Origin: an uncultured bacterium
Lineage (GTDB): Bacteria > Bacillota > Clostridia > Oscillospirales > Oscillospiraceae
Direction of reading: 5' to 3'
DNA: 51,504 nt
NCBI GenBank assembly: GCA_946548895.1
Contig: CAMNQF010000022.1
Coordinates: 1 to 51,504, forward strand
The notes under the pieces were generated by a model, which saw nothing but the letters and a program-made list of their open reading frames with translations, did not search any database and was not told the DNA's origin. Both the position numbers and the translations under genes were made by a program. Below are positions 24,182 to 32,514 of the stretch, piece after piece (the stretch's first letter is position 1; each line of letters begins with the position of its first letter).

Positions 24182-25114
24182 ATGGAATATACGCACAAGC
24201 CGGTGCTTCTGGCGGAGTGCCTGGAGGGTTTGAACATCCGGCCCGATGGCGTCTATGTGGACGGCACCTTAGGCCGGGCGGGCCACTCGCTGGAAATCGT
24301 CAGGCGGCTTGCCGCCGGACGGCTCATCGCCATTGACCGGGATCAGGCCGCCCTGGACTCCGCCCCCGCCCGCCTGGAGGGATACATGGACAAAGTGGCC
24401 CTGGTGCGGGGGAATTTTGGGGACCTGCCCCGTATCCTGGCCAACCTGGATGTGGGCGGGGTGGACGGGATGCTCTTTGACCTGGGGGTGTCCTCCCCCC
24501 AGCTGGACGACGGCAGCCGGGGGTTCTCCTACCTCCAGGACGCCCCCCTGGATATGCGCATGGATCAATCCGCCCCCCTCACCGCCCGGGACGTGGTGAA
24601 CGGCTGGAGCCGGGAGGAGCTGAAGCGCATCTTGTGGCAGTACGGAGAGGAGCGCTATTCCGGCCCCATTGCCGCCGCCATTGCCCGGGCGCGGGAGCAG
24701 GCCCCCATTGAGACGACCGGCCAGCTGGCGGAACTCATCCGCTCGGCCATGCCCGCCAAGGCCCGGCGGGAGAAACAGCATCCCGCCAAGCGGTCCTTCC
24801 AGGCCATCCGCATTGCCGTCAACGATGAGCTGGGCGAGGTGGAGCGGTTGCTGGGCAGCGCCCTGGAGGCGCTGAATCCGGGCGGACGGCTGGCGATTAT
24901 TTCCTTCCACTCCCTGGAGGACCGGCTGGTCAAGACGGCCTACGGCGAGTGGGCAAAGGGCTGCACCTGCCCCCCGGATTTCCCGGTGTGCGTGTGCGGC
25001 AAAACGCCCAAGGTGAGGCTGGTGGGCAAGCGGCCCATTACGGCGGGCGAGCAGGAACTTGCGGACAACCCCCGGTCCCGCAGCGCCAAACTGCGGGTGG
25101 CGGAGAAGCTTTGA
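24182..25114 (+). CDS. rsmH: 16S rRNA (cytosine-N4) methyltransferase RsmH (MraW)
   Basis: A 310-residue SAM-dependent enzyme methylating C1402 of 16S rRNA. The N-terminal motif YVDGTLGRAGHS holds the SAM site. GMLFDLGVSSPQLDDGSRGFSY and the C-terminal KRSFQAIRIAVNDEL and ISFHSLEDRLVK are diagnostic. The ribosome site lies inside the end of mraZ (AAGGAG), so translation is coupled. Confidence 0.97.
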   Translation: MEYTHKPVLLAECLEGLNIRPDGVYVDGTLGRAGHSLEIVRRLAAGRLIAIDRDQAALDSAPARLEGYMDKVALVRGNFGDLPRILANLDVGGVDGMLFDLGVSSPQLDDGSRGFSYLQDAPLDMRMDQSAPLTARDVVNGWSREELKRILWQYGEERYSGPIAAAIARAREQAPIETTGQLAELIRSAMPAKARREKQHPAKRSFQAIRIAVNDELGEVERLLGSALEALNPGGRLAIISFHSLEDRLVKTAYGEWAKGCTCPPDFPVCVCGKTPKVRLVGKRPITAGEQELADNPRSRSAKLRVAEKL

Positions 25115-25167
25115 CCCCCGGCCTTGTGGCGGCGGAGCGGGGTTTGAACAGATGAGGAGGGGCCCAA

Positions 25168-25746
25168 ATGGCCGAACGGAGACGGAATGTACGCAATATT
25201 CGGGATACGAGGCAATACCGCACCAACGGCAGCGCGGCCTACCAGCCTGAGCCGGAGCTGGAGCCCGTCCGCCGGGAGCAGGTGCGGGGCAACACGGTCC
25301 GAAGGCCGGAACCTCAGCGCCGGCCCCAGGTCCGGCCCCGCCGCCGCCCTGCGGCCCGGCCCAGCATCCAGGTTCGGACCCAGACCGCTGTGGCCCCGTT
25401 CGCTGTGGTGGGCTTGTTCGCGGTGCTGGCCTGCACCCTGCTGCTGGTGGTGAACAGCGCCCGGCTGGCGGTGGCCAGCAACGACATCGTGGAGCTGCGC
25501 GCCACCCTGGCCGATCTTCAGGACGAGAACCGCACCCTCCAGGCCAAATATGAGCTGGTGTTTGACCTGGAGGCCATTGAGCAGCAGTTCCTGTCCGACG
25601 GAACTATGGTAAAGCCCAGCTCGGGCCAGACCGTCTATCTGGACCTATCCGGCGGGGACCGCGTGGTGTACTACGATGGCGCGGGGGAGGGGCTGTCCGG
25701 CGTCCTCCAGCGGGCGGAGCAGTTTTTCGCCGAATTGATGTCATAG
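25168..25746 (+). CDS. ftsL: FtsL-like division protein
   Basis: A 192-residue bitopic membrane protein. The first ~68 residues are Arg/Pro-rich, basic and probably disordered in the cytoplasm. One membrane helix follows near 72-95 (VAPFAVVGLFAVLACTLLLVV). A leucine-rich coiled coil then runs from about 105 to 135 (DIVELRATLADLQDENRTL), and the end is short. This plan and the position between rsmH and the transpeptidase are those of FtsL, which forms the FtsQLB complex. The cytoplasmic tail is longer than usual. Sequence conservation in FtsL is low, so the name rests on topology and context. Confidence 0.8.
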   Translation: MAERRRNVRNIRDTRQYRTNGSAAYQPEPELEPVRREQVRGNTVRRPEPQRRPQVRPRRRPAARPSIQVRTQTAVAPFAVVGLFAVLACTLLLVVNSARLAVASNDIVELRATLADLQDENRTLQAKYELVFDLEAIEQQFLSDGTMVKPSSGQTVYLDLSGGDRVVYYDGAGEGLSGVLQRAEQFFAELMS

Positions 25747-25900
25747 CCGGCCTGTCCCGCCACATAACATGGAGGCAGGACCGCGCCGCCCGAACGATAG
25801 AGAGAAAGAGGGGCGTGTGGAACACACAGGGTTCCCGCGCCCTTCTCCCATCAAGATGAGCGGTTCGGAACCGCCTAATTCTGACAAGGAGCGTTTGCCC

Positions 25901-28318
25901 ATGCAGGACCAAACCCGCAAACCCCGCCGCTCGGACGGGAAAAACAACCGAAGCCTGTTCCGGCGCACCATCTTTCTGATGGCAGTGCTGGGGGTGGGAA
26001 TGTTCCTCCCCCTGATCGCCCAGCTCTACCAGCTCCAGATTGTGGAGCAGGAGGACTGGGAGAAGCGGGCCGCCAACCAGCAGACCAAAAGCGTGTCCGT
26101 AGCCGCCAACCGGGGGACAATCTACGACCGGGAGGGCCGGGCCATGGCCATGTCCGCCACGGTCTATAAGCTGGTTCTGTCGCCCATGGGGCTGTACGGC
26201 TCAGTGGACAAGGAAAAATACAAGAACGCGGAGGGTTCTGAGGACACCACCGCCTACGAACAGGCGTTGTATAACTTGCGCAAAACCGTAGTGGACGGCA
26301 TTGTGGACCTGTTCGGCTACGATGAGGAGCGGCTGTGGAAGCGGGTGGAACGGATCGAATCCGGTTACGAGGTGCTGTACTTCGAGCTGGAGGAGGAGGA
26401 CGCGGAAAAGGCCCGGACCTTTATCAGCGAGAATAAGCTGTCCGCCGCCCTTCAGCTCACCCCCAGCAGCAAGCGGTACTATCCGTTCTCCTCCATCGGT
26501 TCCCACATTCTGGGTTATATGTCCCAGAACAAGAACAGCGGCGACAATAAGGTGGGAGCCCAGGGCATTGAGGCGCTGTATGAGGACCTGCTGTCCGGCG
26601 AGCTGGGCCGGGTGGTCACGTCCAAAAACGGCTGGGGCATGGAAATGCCCTCCGGCTATGATATGTACTTCGACGCCCAGGATGGCTACGACATCACCCT
26701 GACCCTGGACGAGCGGATTCAGGCCATGCTGGAGCAGAGCCTGGCGGAGGGCATTGCCACCTATGACATACAGAACGGCGCTTTCGGCCTGGCCATTGAC
26801 CCTCAGACCGGGGCGGTGCTGGCCATGGCCAGTACCCCGGACTTTGACCCCAACCACTACGACCAGATCATCAATGAGGATTTGCAGCGGGAGCTGGACG
26901 CCGTCGCCGAGGAGAAGGGGAAGGACAGCGAGGAGTACAGTACGGCGCTGTCCGCCGCCCGGAACAAGCAGTGGCGCAACCGCACGGTATCCGACCTGTA
27001 CGAGCCCGGGTCCGTGTTCAAGCCCATCACCGTGTCCATGGGCCTGGAGGAGGGCATCATTTCTCTAGACGATCATTACTATTGCGGCGGTGTAAAGACG
27101 GTGGGCGGCTGGCCCATCGGCTGCCACAAACGTACGGGCCATGGAGATCAGACCCTGACAGAGGCTGTGATGAACTCCTGCAACGTGGCCCTGATGGACA
27201 TCGGCGCGAAGATCGGCGCGGAGACCTTCTGGTCCTATCTGGAGGACTACGGGTTGACGGAAACAACCGGTATCGACCTGAACGGGGAGGAGAACAGCTA
27301 TCTCTGGGACGAGGATACGTTCAAAAGCATTTATGGAGAGTCCTCCCTGGCCACCGGCTCCTTTGGCCAGACGTTCAAGGTGACGCCCATTCAGATGATT
27401 ACCGCCTTTGCCGCCGTCATCAACGGCGGGCATCTGCTCCAGCCCTATCTGGTGCAGTCCGCCACCGACCAGGAGGGCAACACCGTGTTCTACCACGAGA
27501 CCCAGGAGGTCCGGCAGGTCATCAGCGAGTCCACCTCCGAGAAGGTGCGGGGCATTTTGGAGCAGGTGGTGGGCACCCCCAAGGGCTCCGGCCACAACGC
27601 CTCCATGAACGGCTACCGCATCGGCGGCAAGACGGGCACATCGGAAAAGCGGGACGAGGACACCGGGGACGTGATCTGCTCCTTCATGGGCTTCGCCCCG
27701 GTGGACGACCCCCAGGTGTTGGTGCTGCTGTGCTACGACAGCCCCAAGCGTTCCGGGCCGAAGTCCAATTACATCGCCTCCGGCACCTACATCAGCGGCG
27801 GCAACATCGCCGCCCCCATGGCGGGCAAGCTCATCGCCGGCATTCTGGACTACATGGGCGTGGAGCGGCAGTACAGCTCCGACGAGCTGTCCGGCGTGGA
27901 CACCATGATGCCCCGGGTCATTGGCCAGGAGCTGACGGTTGCCAAGGGCGCGCTGCAAAACCAGGGCTTTGAGTGCCGCACGGTGGGTACGGGCAATATT
28001 GTGACCCACCAGGTGCCGGCGGCGGGGGCATATATCCCCGGCGGGTCCGAAGTAGTGCTCTACTTGGGCGAGGAGACTCCGCCGGAGCAGGTGGAGGTAC
28101 CCGACCTGTCCGGGCTGAGTCCCACGGCGGCCAAGGTGAAGCTGGAGAGCCAGGGCCTTTTCATGAGAGCGTCGGGCGTGGTGGACTATACCGATCCCAA
28201 CGTGGTGATGACCACCCAGACGGTGGGCGCGGGCACGATGGTGTCGCCCGGCACAGTGGTGGAGGTATGGTTCGTGAGCAATATCGAGTATGGAGACCAG
28301 GGCAGGTTAGGATTTTAG
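25901..28318 (+). CDS. spoVD: Class B penicillin-binding protein with PASTA domains (SpoVD/PBP2 type)
   Basis: An ~805-residue peptidoglycan transpeptidase. A short basic cytoplasmic start is followed by one membrane helix (about 22-43), a dimerisation domain with NRGTIYDREGRAMA, and the catalytic domain. Active-site Ser371 lies in EPGSVFKP, the second motif Ser426-Cys-Asn in MNSCNVA, and KTGTSEK begins at Lys577. Two PASTA domains close the protein (about 665-805). ATG at 25901 follows AAGGAG by 9 bases; the longer in-frame start at 25769 lacks one. It is the only class B PBP in the cluster, so it could serve septal division (FtsI role), spore cortex (SpoVD role) or both. A small GCGGTTC/GGAACCGC hairpin lies in the 154-base leader. 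Confidence 0.92.
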   Translation: MQDQTRKPRRSDGKNNRSLFRRTIFLMAVLGVGMFLPLIAQLYQLQIVEQEDWEKRAANQQTKSVSVAANRGTIYDREGRAMAMSATVYKLVLSPMGLYGSVDKEKYKNAEGSEDTTAYEQALYNLRKTVVDGIVDLFGYDEERLWKRVERIESGYEVLYFELEEEDAEKARTFISENKLSAALQLTPSSKRYYPFSSIGSHILGYMSQNKNSGDNKVGAQGIEALYEDLLSGELGRVVTSKNGWGMEMPSGYDMYFDAQDGYDITLTLDERIQAMLEQSLAEGIATYDIQNGAFGLAIDPQTGAVLAMASTPDFDPNHYDQIINEDLQRELDAVAEEKGKDSEEYSTALSAARNKQWRNRTVSDLYEPGSVFKPITVSMGLEEGIISLDDHYYCGGVKTVGGWPIGCHKRTGHGDQTLTEAVMNSCNVALMDIGAKIGAETFWSYLEDYGLTETTGIDLNGEENSYLWDEDTFKSIYGESSLATGSFGQTFKVTPIQMITAFAAVINGGHLLQPYLVQSATDQEGNTVFYHETQEVRQVISESTSEKVRGILEQVVGTPKGSGHNASMNGYRIGGKTGTSEKRDEDTGDVICSFMGFAPVDDPQVLVLLCYDSPKRSGPKSNYIASGTYISGGNIAAPMAGKLIAGILDYMGVERQYSSDELSGVDTMMPRVIGQELTVAKGALQNQGFECRTVGTGNIVTHQVPAAGAYIPGGSEVVLYLGEETPPEQVEVPDLSGLSPTAAKVKLESQGLFMRASGVVDYTDPNVVMTTQTVGAGTMVSPGTVVEVWFVSNIEYGDQGRLGF

Positions 28319-28337
28319 CGTCCGAAGGGAGCTGGAT

Positions 28338-28859
28338 ATGGAGAACAATCGGAGCGCGTCTGTGGCCGTGGTGGGCCGGGGAGACACCCTCACCGCCGCG
28401 CTGCTGCGCAGGCTGCTGCCCGGCCCGGTGGTAGAGCTCACCCCATGCCAGGCGGCGTGGAACGAGGGGCAGCGGTACCGGGCGGTAGTGGTGGAAAACT
28501 TCAGCCGCCCCGTCCGGGGGACGTTGAGCGGCTGTGCCGCCGCCCGGTGGGCGCTGTCCCGGCGGGCGGGGGTCACCGTGGTGGGGCTGGACGACCCGGA
28601 GGGCAGGCGGCTGGCCGCCGCCGGGAACGGCGCGGTCTACGCCTATTCCGACGGCAGGCCCCAGGCGGACCTGACGGCGAAAAACGTCCGCCTCCGGGGG
28701 GAGTGGCTGGAGTTCGAGGCCCTTGCGGGGAACCAGCTGACCCGGGTGCGGGTACCCGTGGGAGACGCGCCCCGGCTGTATGACCATCTGGCGGCTCTGG
28801 CGGGAGCGCTGGCCCTGGGGATGCCGCTGGCGGAAGCGGTGGAGCGGCTGAACGGCTAA
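28338..28859 (+). CDS. Degenerate Mur-ligase-like protein without the ATP site
   Basis: A 173-residue protein in the place where murE, murF or murD lies in other dcw clusters. Its second half resembles the central-domain end of Mur ligases: AYSDGRPQADLTAKNVRLRG, a beta-rich stretch, then GDAPRLYDHLAALAGALALGMPLAEAVERLNG, like the GxHNxxNALAAxAxAxALG.P pattern of MurE/MurF. There is no GTNGKT ATP-binding loop and no C-terminal ligase domain. The frame is intact and RBS-led (AAGGGAGCTGG), so it looks maintained rather than broken. It may be a regulator or scaffold evolved from a Mur ligase. Alternatively it is an unrelated protein with chance similarity. Confidence 0.6.
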   Translation: MENNRSASVAVVGRGDTLTAALLRRLLPGPVVELTPCQAAWNEGQRYRAVVVENFSRPVRGTLSGCAAARWALSRRAGVTVVGLDDPEGRRLAAAGNGAVYAYSDGRPQADLTAKNVRLRGEWLEFEALAGNQLTRVRVPVGDAPRLYDHLAALAGALALGMPLAEAVERLNG

Positions 28860-28895
28860 AGTGGGAATCACAGAAGAGAAAGCGGAGGAAAAGCT

Positions 28896-29885
28896 ATGGT
28901 ACGGATGCTGCTGGCGGCGCTGACCGCCTTTGTGGTCTCGGCGGCGGTGGGATGGTTCCTCATACCCGCCCTGCGGGCCCTGCACGCGGGCCAGTCGATC
29001 AAGGAGATTGGCCCCAACTGGCACAAAAACAAAGAGGGTACCCCCACCATGGGGGGGATCATGTTCATTGCGGCCATCGTTGCCGCAGTGCTGGCTTTCG
29101 GCTGGCAGGACATGGCGGCGGGCAACTGGCAGGCGGTGTTTGTGCTGGGTTTCGCCCTGGTGTGCGGGGCTATCGGCTTCATCGACGACTACGCCAAGAT
29201 CCGCAAGCACGAGAACACCGGGCTCACCGCCGGGTGGAAGTTCCTGCTCCAGCTGGCGGCGGCCATCGCGTTTCTGGCCCTGCTGCGGTGGCGGGGGCAC
29301 CTCAGCCCCAATCTGTACGTTCCCTTTGTGAACGTGTACTGGCCCCTGCCCTGGGGGGTGTACCTGGTCTTTGCCGCCTTTGTGATGGTGGGCTGCGTCA
29401 ACGCGGTCAACCTTACCGACGGGCTGGACGGCCTGGCCGGGTCGGTGACCCTGGCGGTGTCGGTGTTTTTCGCCGTGCTGTCCCAGTGGTGGGACTATGG
29501 CGCGGTGGGCGTGTTTGCCGGGGCGCTGGCAGGGGGGCTGCTGGGCTTCCTGGTGTACAATTTCCACCCGGCCAAGGTGTTCATGGGGGACACCGGCTCC
29601 CTGTTCCTGGGGGGGGCGGTGTGCGGCATGGCTTTCGCCCTGGACGCGCCGCTGGTGCTGGTGCCGGTGGGAGTCATCTACATTGCCGAGACCATGAGCG
29701 ATATCATCCAGGTGGGTTATTTCAAGCTCACCCACGGCAAGCGGATCTTCCGCATGGCCCCCCTGCACCACCATTTGGAGCTGGGCGGGTGGAGCGAGGT
29801 GCGCATTGTGCTCACCTTCACGGGGATTACGGTGGCGTTTTGCCTGCTGGCCTTTGTGGGGGCCATGTACCGGTACGCCATCTGA
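28896..29885 (+). CDS. mraY: Phospho-N-acetylmuramoyl-pentapeptide transferase
   Basis: A 329-residue enzyme with about ten membrane helices. It attaches phospho-MurNAc-pentapeptide to undecaprenyl phosphate, giving lipid I. Family motifs: GFIDDYAKI near 90, NAVNLTDGLDGLAGSV near 170 and FMGDTGSLFLGG near 230, with the late HHHLEL motif (PLHHHLELGGW). The GGAGG ribosome site is followed by ATG 28896. It works directly before MurG, encoded two genes downstream. Confidence 0.97.
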   Translation: MVRMLLAALTAFVVSAAVGWFLIPALRALHAGQSIKEIGPNWHKNKEGTPTMGGIMFIAAIVAAVLAFGWQDMAAGNWQAVFVLGFALVCGAIGFIDDYAKIRKHENTGLTAGWKFLLQLAAAIAFLALLRWRGHLSPNLYVPFVNVYWPLPWGVYLVFAAFVMVGCVNAVNLTDGLDGLAGSVTLAVSVFFAVLSQWWDYGAVGVFAGALAGGLLGFLVYNFHPAKVFMGDTGSLFLGGAVCGMAFALDAPLVLVPVGVIYIAETMSDIIQVGYFKLTHGKRIFRMAPLHHHLELGGWSEVRIVLTFTGITVAFCLLAFVGAMYRYAI

Positions 29886-29946
29886 GCGCGGAGCCGCTGT
29901 GAGCGGTGTGGAAACATGAAGTTTCAACTGAGGGGAGATGGGCGCC

Positions 29947-31176
29947 ATGCGAAAAAAAGCGAAGCGTGACCTGACTATTGAGCAGCAGCTGGCCGGGGGC
30001 CCCATCGACCTGCCTTTTCTGGCCCTGGTGATGCTGCTCACCGCCGTGGGCCTTATCATGGTGCTGTCCGCCTCCTACGCCTCCGCCATGTACGACCTGG
30101 ACCCGGCCGTCAACACCGGCGGCGACCCGCTGTACTATTTCAAGCGGCAGTTTGGATTTGCGGTGTTGGGTGTGTTCGCCATGTTCGTCATCTCCAAAAT
30201 TGACTACCAGCATTTCCGCTGGATGTCTGTTTTTGTGCTGGGGGCGTCCGTTGTGCTGATGCTGCTGGTGTTTGTTCCCTATTTCGGCCGGTCGGGCGGC
30301 GGCGCGCTGCGGTGGGTCAAGATTGGCCCGATTCGGTTTCAGCCCTCGGAGATCGCCAAGGTGGGCGTCATCATGTTCTTTGCCGCGGGGCTGTCCAAGC
30401 GAACCGGGCAGGTGGGGCTGGACAGGCGCTGGAGCAAGCGCACCCTCACCGGGCGGATGGCCGCCCGGCTGGACCGGGTGGGCCTCCTGGAGCTGATCCC
30501 TTACGGTATTGTTCTGGTGGTGGTGCTGGGAGTCATCGCCATGCAGCACCATATGTCGGCCATGGTCCTGATCGTGGTGGCGGCGGCCTCGGTGCTGTTT
30601 GCCTCCGGCGTGCCGCTGGGCTGGTTCGCCATGGGCGGGGCGCTGGTGAGCGGGGTGCTGGTATGGATCATCACCCAGACCAGCTATATGACCGCCCGAA
30701 TCAAGATCTGGCAAGACCCCTTCAGCGACCCCAGAGGGGACGGTTTTCAGCCCATCCAGTCCAAGATCGCCATTGGCTCCGGCGGATTGCTGGGGACGGG
30801 GCTGGGCAACAGCCGCCAGAAGTACCTGTTCCTCCCGGAGGAGCACAACGATTACATCTTCGCCATTGTCTGCGAGGAGATGGGCATGGTGGGGGCCTGT
30901 GTCATCATGGCGCTGTTCGCCCTGCTCATCATCCGGGGATACTGGCTGGCCCTCCACGCCCGGGACCGGTTCGGCACCCTGCTCATTGTGGGCATCACGT
31001 CGCTGACTGCCTTCCAGACCTTTTTCAACATCGGCGTGGTTACCGGCGTTCTGCCCCCCACCGGCATCTCGCTGCCCTTCTTCAGCTACGGCGGCACGGC
31101 TCTGGCTATCCAGCTGGCGGAGATGGGCATGGTATTGAGCGTATCCAGGCAGATTGCCGCCCCCAAGGCGGAGTAA
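29947..31176 (+). CDS. ftsW: FtsW septal peptidoglycan polymerase (SEDS family)
   Basis: A ~409-residue protein with about ten membrane helices. SEDS signatures are visible: VLSASYASAMYD near the first helices, LRWVKIGPIRFQPSEIAK near 120-137 and the C-terminal LPFFSYGGTALAIQLAEMG. SEDS proteins polymerise glycan strands from lipid II together with a class B PBP, here the PASTA protein encoded upstream. ATG at 29947 lies 10 bases after GGGGAG; ATG 29938 touches that site. SpoVE is a paralogue with the same motifs and cannot be excluded from sequence alone. Confidence 0.92.
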   Translation: MRKKAKRDLTIEQQLAGGPIDLPFLALVMLLTAVGLIMVLSASYASAMYDLDPAVNTGGDPLYYFKRQFGFAVLGVFAMFVISKIDYQHFRWMSVFVLGASVVLMLLVFVPYFGRSGGGALRWVKIGPIRFQPSEIAKVGVIMFFAAGLSKRTGQVGLDRRWSKRTLTGRMAARLDRVGLLELIPYGIVLVVVLGVIAMQHHMSAMVLIVVAAASVLFASGVPLGWFAMGGALVSGVLVWIITQTSYMTARIKIWQDPFSDPRGDGFQPIQSKIAIGSGGLLGTGLGNSRQKYLFLPEEHNDYIFAIVCEEMGMVGACVIMALFALLIIRGYWLALHARDRFGTLLIVGITSLTAFQTFFNIGVVTGVLPPTGISLPFFSYGGTALAIQLAEMGMVLSVSRQIAAPKAE

Positions 31177-31199
31177 TGAGGAAAAGCGGAGGCGAGAGA

Positions 31200-31346
31200 A
31201 TGAAGCTTGTGAGACAAACAGGGGCCCCCACAAAGCCGGTCTTTGGCTTTGCGGGGAGAGGAGAAGCAAGGGAGCGGGCGCAGTTTTCGCCAAAGGCGGA
31301 AACAAAGTCAGGCGGACTTTGCTTCGGCGGTGTGAGGACGACATGA
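31200..31346 (+). CDS. Candidate 48-codon ORF in a structured element before murG
   Basis: ATG at 31200 follows GGAGGCGAG, and the frame ends in TGA overlapping the murG start (ATGA), an arrangement that would couple the two. The peptide is rich in Gly, Arg, Lys and Ala with no known motif. The same DNA contains strong hairpins (31226-31256 and 31303-31321), so the region may be an intergenic repeat or leader structure whose reading frame is accidental. Low confidence as a gene. Confidence 0.25.
   Translation: MKLVRQTGAPTKPVFGFAGRGEARERAQFSPKAETKSGGLCFGGVRTT
31226..31321. repeat. Structured intergenic element between ftsW and murG
   Basis: CCCC-A-CAAAGCC (31226-31237) pairs with GGCTTTG-C-GGGG (31245-31256). 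CGCCAAAGGCGG lies near 31280. CAAAGTC (31303-31309) pairs with GACTTTG (31315-31321). A similar CGCC-AAAG-GGCGGAA core occurs in the tandem repeat at 10378-10395, hinting at a shared dispersed family. Confidence 0.45.
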
Positions 31347-32455
31347 GAGTGATATTTACCTGCGGCGGCTCGGCGGGCCACGTCAACCCGGCCCTGGCCG
31401 TGGCCCAGCAGTTTGAGGCCCATCACCCCGGCTGTGAGATCCTGTTTGTGGGGGCGGAGCGGGGGATGGAGCAGCGGCTGGTGTCCCAAGCGGGCTATCC
31501 CATTGAGACGGTGAAGGTATCCACCTTTGAGCGGGCCTGGAGTTTCAAGGTGCTCAAGCACAACGTGAGCAGCGCCCTCAAGCTCCCGGTGGGCCAGCGT
31601 GAGGCGGATGCGATCCTCAAACGGTTTAAGCCGGACCTGGTGGTGGGCACCGGGGGGTATGCCTCCTATCCCGCCGTCCATGGGGCGGCCAGGCGGCGTA
31701 TTCCCTGCGCCATTCACGAGTCCAACGCCTATCCGGGCCTCACCACCCGGGCACTGGCCAACAAGGTGGATCTGGTGATGGTGGGCTTTCCCGAGGCGGC
31801 GGAGTACTACAAGGACGCCAAGCGGGTGGCCGTCACCGGCACGCCGGTGCGGGGGGAGTTCTTTTCCCTGGACCGGGAGCGGGCCCGGCTGGAGCTGGGC
31901 CTGACAGACAGCCAGCCCCTGGTCATCTCCTTCTGGGGGTCCCAGGGGGCGGGGCACATGAGCGAGCGGACGGTGGACTTTGTGGAGCGCTGGGCGGTCG
32001 AGGGCCGCAGGTTCCACTACATCCACGCCGCCGGCCGCGACTATGAGGACATGACCGCCGAATTGAAGAAACGGGGGGTGGCGGTGACGGACCGGGAGGT
32101 ACGGCCCTATATTGACGATATGCCGGTGGTGATGGCGGCGGCGGACCTGGTGATCTGCCGGGCGGGGGCGTCCACCATCGGGGAGCTCACCGCCCTGGGT
32201 AAGCCCGCTATTTTGGTGCCGTCTCCCTTTGTGGCGGCAAACCATCAGTTTAAGAACGCCAAAGTGCTGGCGGACCGGGGCGGGGTGGAGCTGATAGAGG
32301 AGAAGGACTGCACCGGCGAGGGGCTGTACGGCGCGGCAATGGAGCTGCTGGCAGGCGGAGCCCGCCGGGCGGCCATGGGCCGCGCTCTGAGAGAGCTGGC
32401 CGCGCCCCATGCCGCCCAGGACATCTATGAAAACCTCATCCAGCTCACAAAATAA
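31343..32455 (+). CDS. murG: UDP-N-acetylglucosamine--lipid I transferase MurG
   Basis: A 370-residue membrane-associated GT-B glycosyltransferase that adds GlcNAc to lipid I, giving lipid II. The N-terminal glycine-rich loop is CGGSAGHVNPALAVA. The mid-protein motif VGTGGYASYPAVHGA and IHESNAYPGLTTR are typical. The donor-binding domain shows CRAGASTIGELTALGKPAILVPSPFVAANHQ-like sequence in the expected place. ATG at 31343 is chosen because it gives the family N-terminus; the frame stays open much further upstream without homology. Confidence 0.96.
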   Translation: MRVIFTCGGSAGHVNPALAVAQQFEAHHPGCEILFVGAERGMEQRLVSQAGYPIETVKVSTFERAWSFKVLKHNVSSALKLPVGQREADAILKRFKPDLVVGTGGYASYPAVHGAARRRIPCAIHESNAYPGLTTRALANKVDLVMVGFPEAAEYYKDAKRVAVTGTPVRGEFFSLDRERARLELGLTDSQPLVISFWGSQGAGHMSERTVDFVERWAVEGRRFHYIHAAGRDYEDMTAELKKRGVAVTDREVRPYIDDMPVVMAAADLVICRAGASTIGELTALGKPAILVPSPFVAANHQFKNAKVLADRGGVELIEEKDCTGEGLYGAAMELLAGGARRAAMGRALRELAAPHAAQDIYENLIQLTK

Positions 32456-32461
32456 CGGCTG

Positions 32462-32511
32462 AAAGCCCCTCCGCATAGAATGAAGCGAGATTCTTTCTAT
32501 GGGGAGGCTTT
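32462..32511 (+). promoter_or_regulatory. Hairpin that buries the murA ribosome site
   Basis: AAAGCC..TCC.CATAGAA pairs with TTCTATGGGGAGGCTTT with a two-base bulge and one mismatch. The GGGGAGG ribosome site of murA lies in the 3' arm, 5-10 bases before ATG 32515. No T tract follows, so translational control is more likely than termination. Confidence 0.55.
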
Positions 32512-32514
32512 GCC

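Noticed and set aside
25769-25900. Longer N-terminus for the PASTA transpeptidase
   Set aside because: No ribosome site before ATG 25769, and the added residues are unlike the family; ATG 25901 has AAGGAG at the right distance and gives the usual short basic start.
28161-30059. 632-codon minus-strand frame opposite mraY
   Set aside because: Shadow of mraY and neighbours caused by high third-position GC; no start signals.
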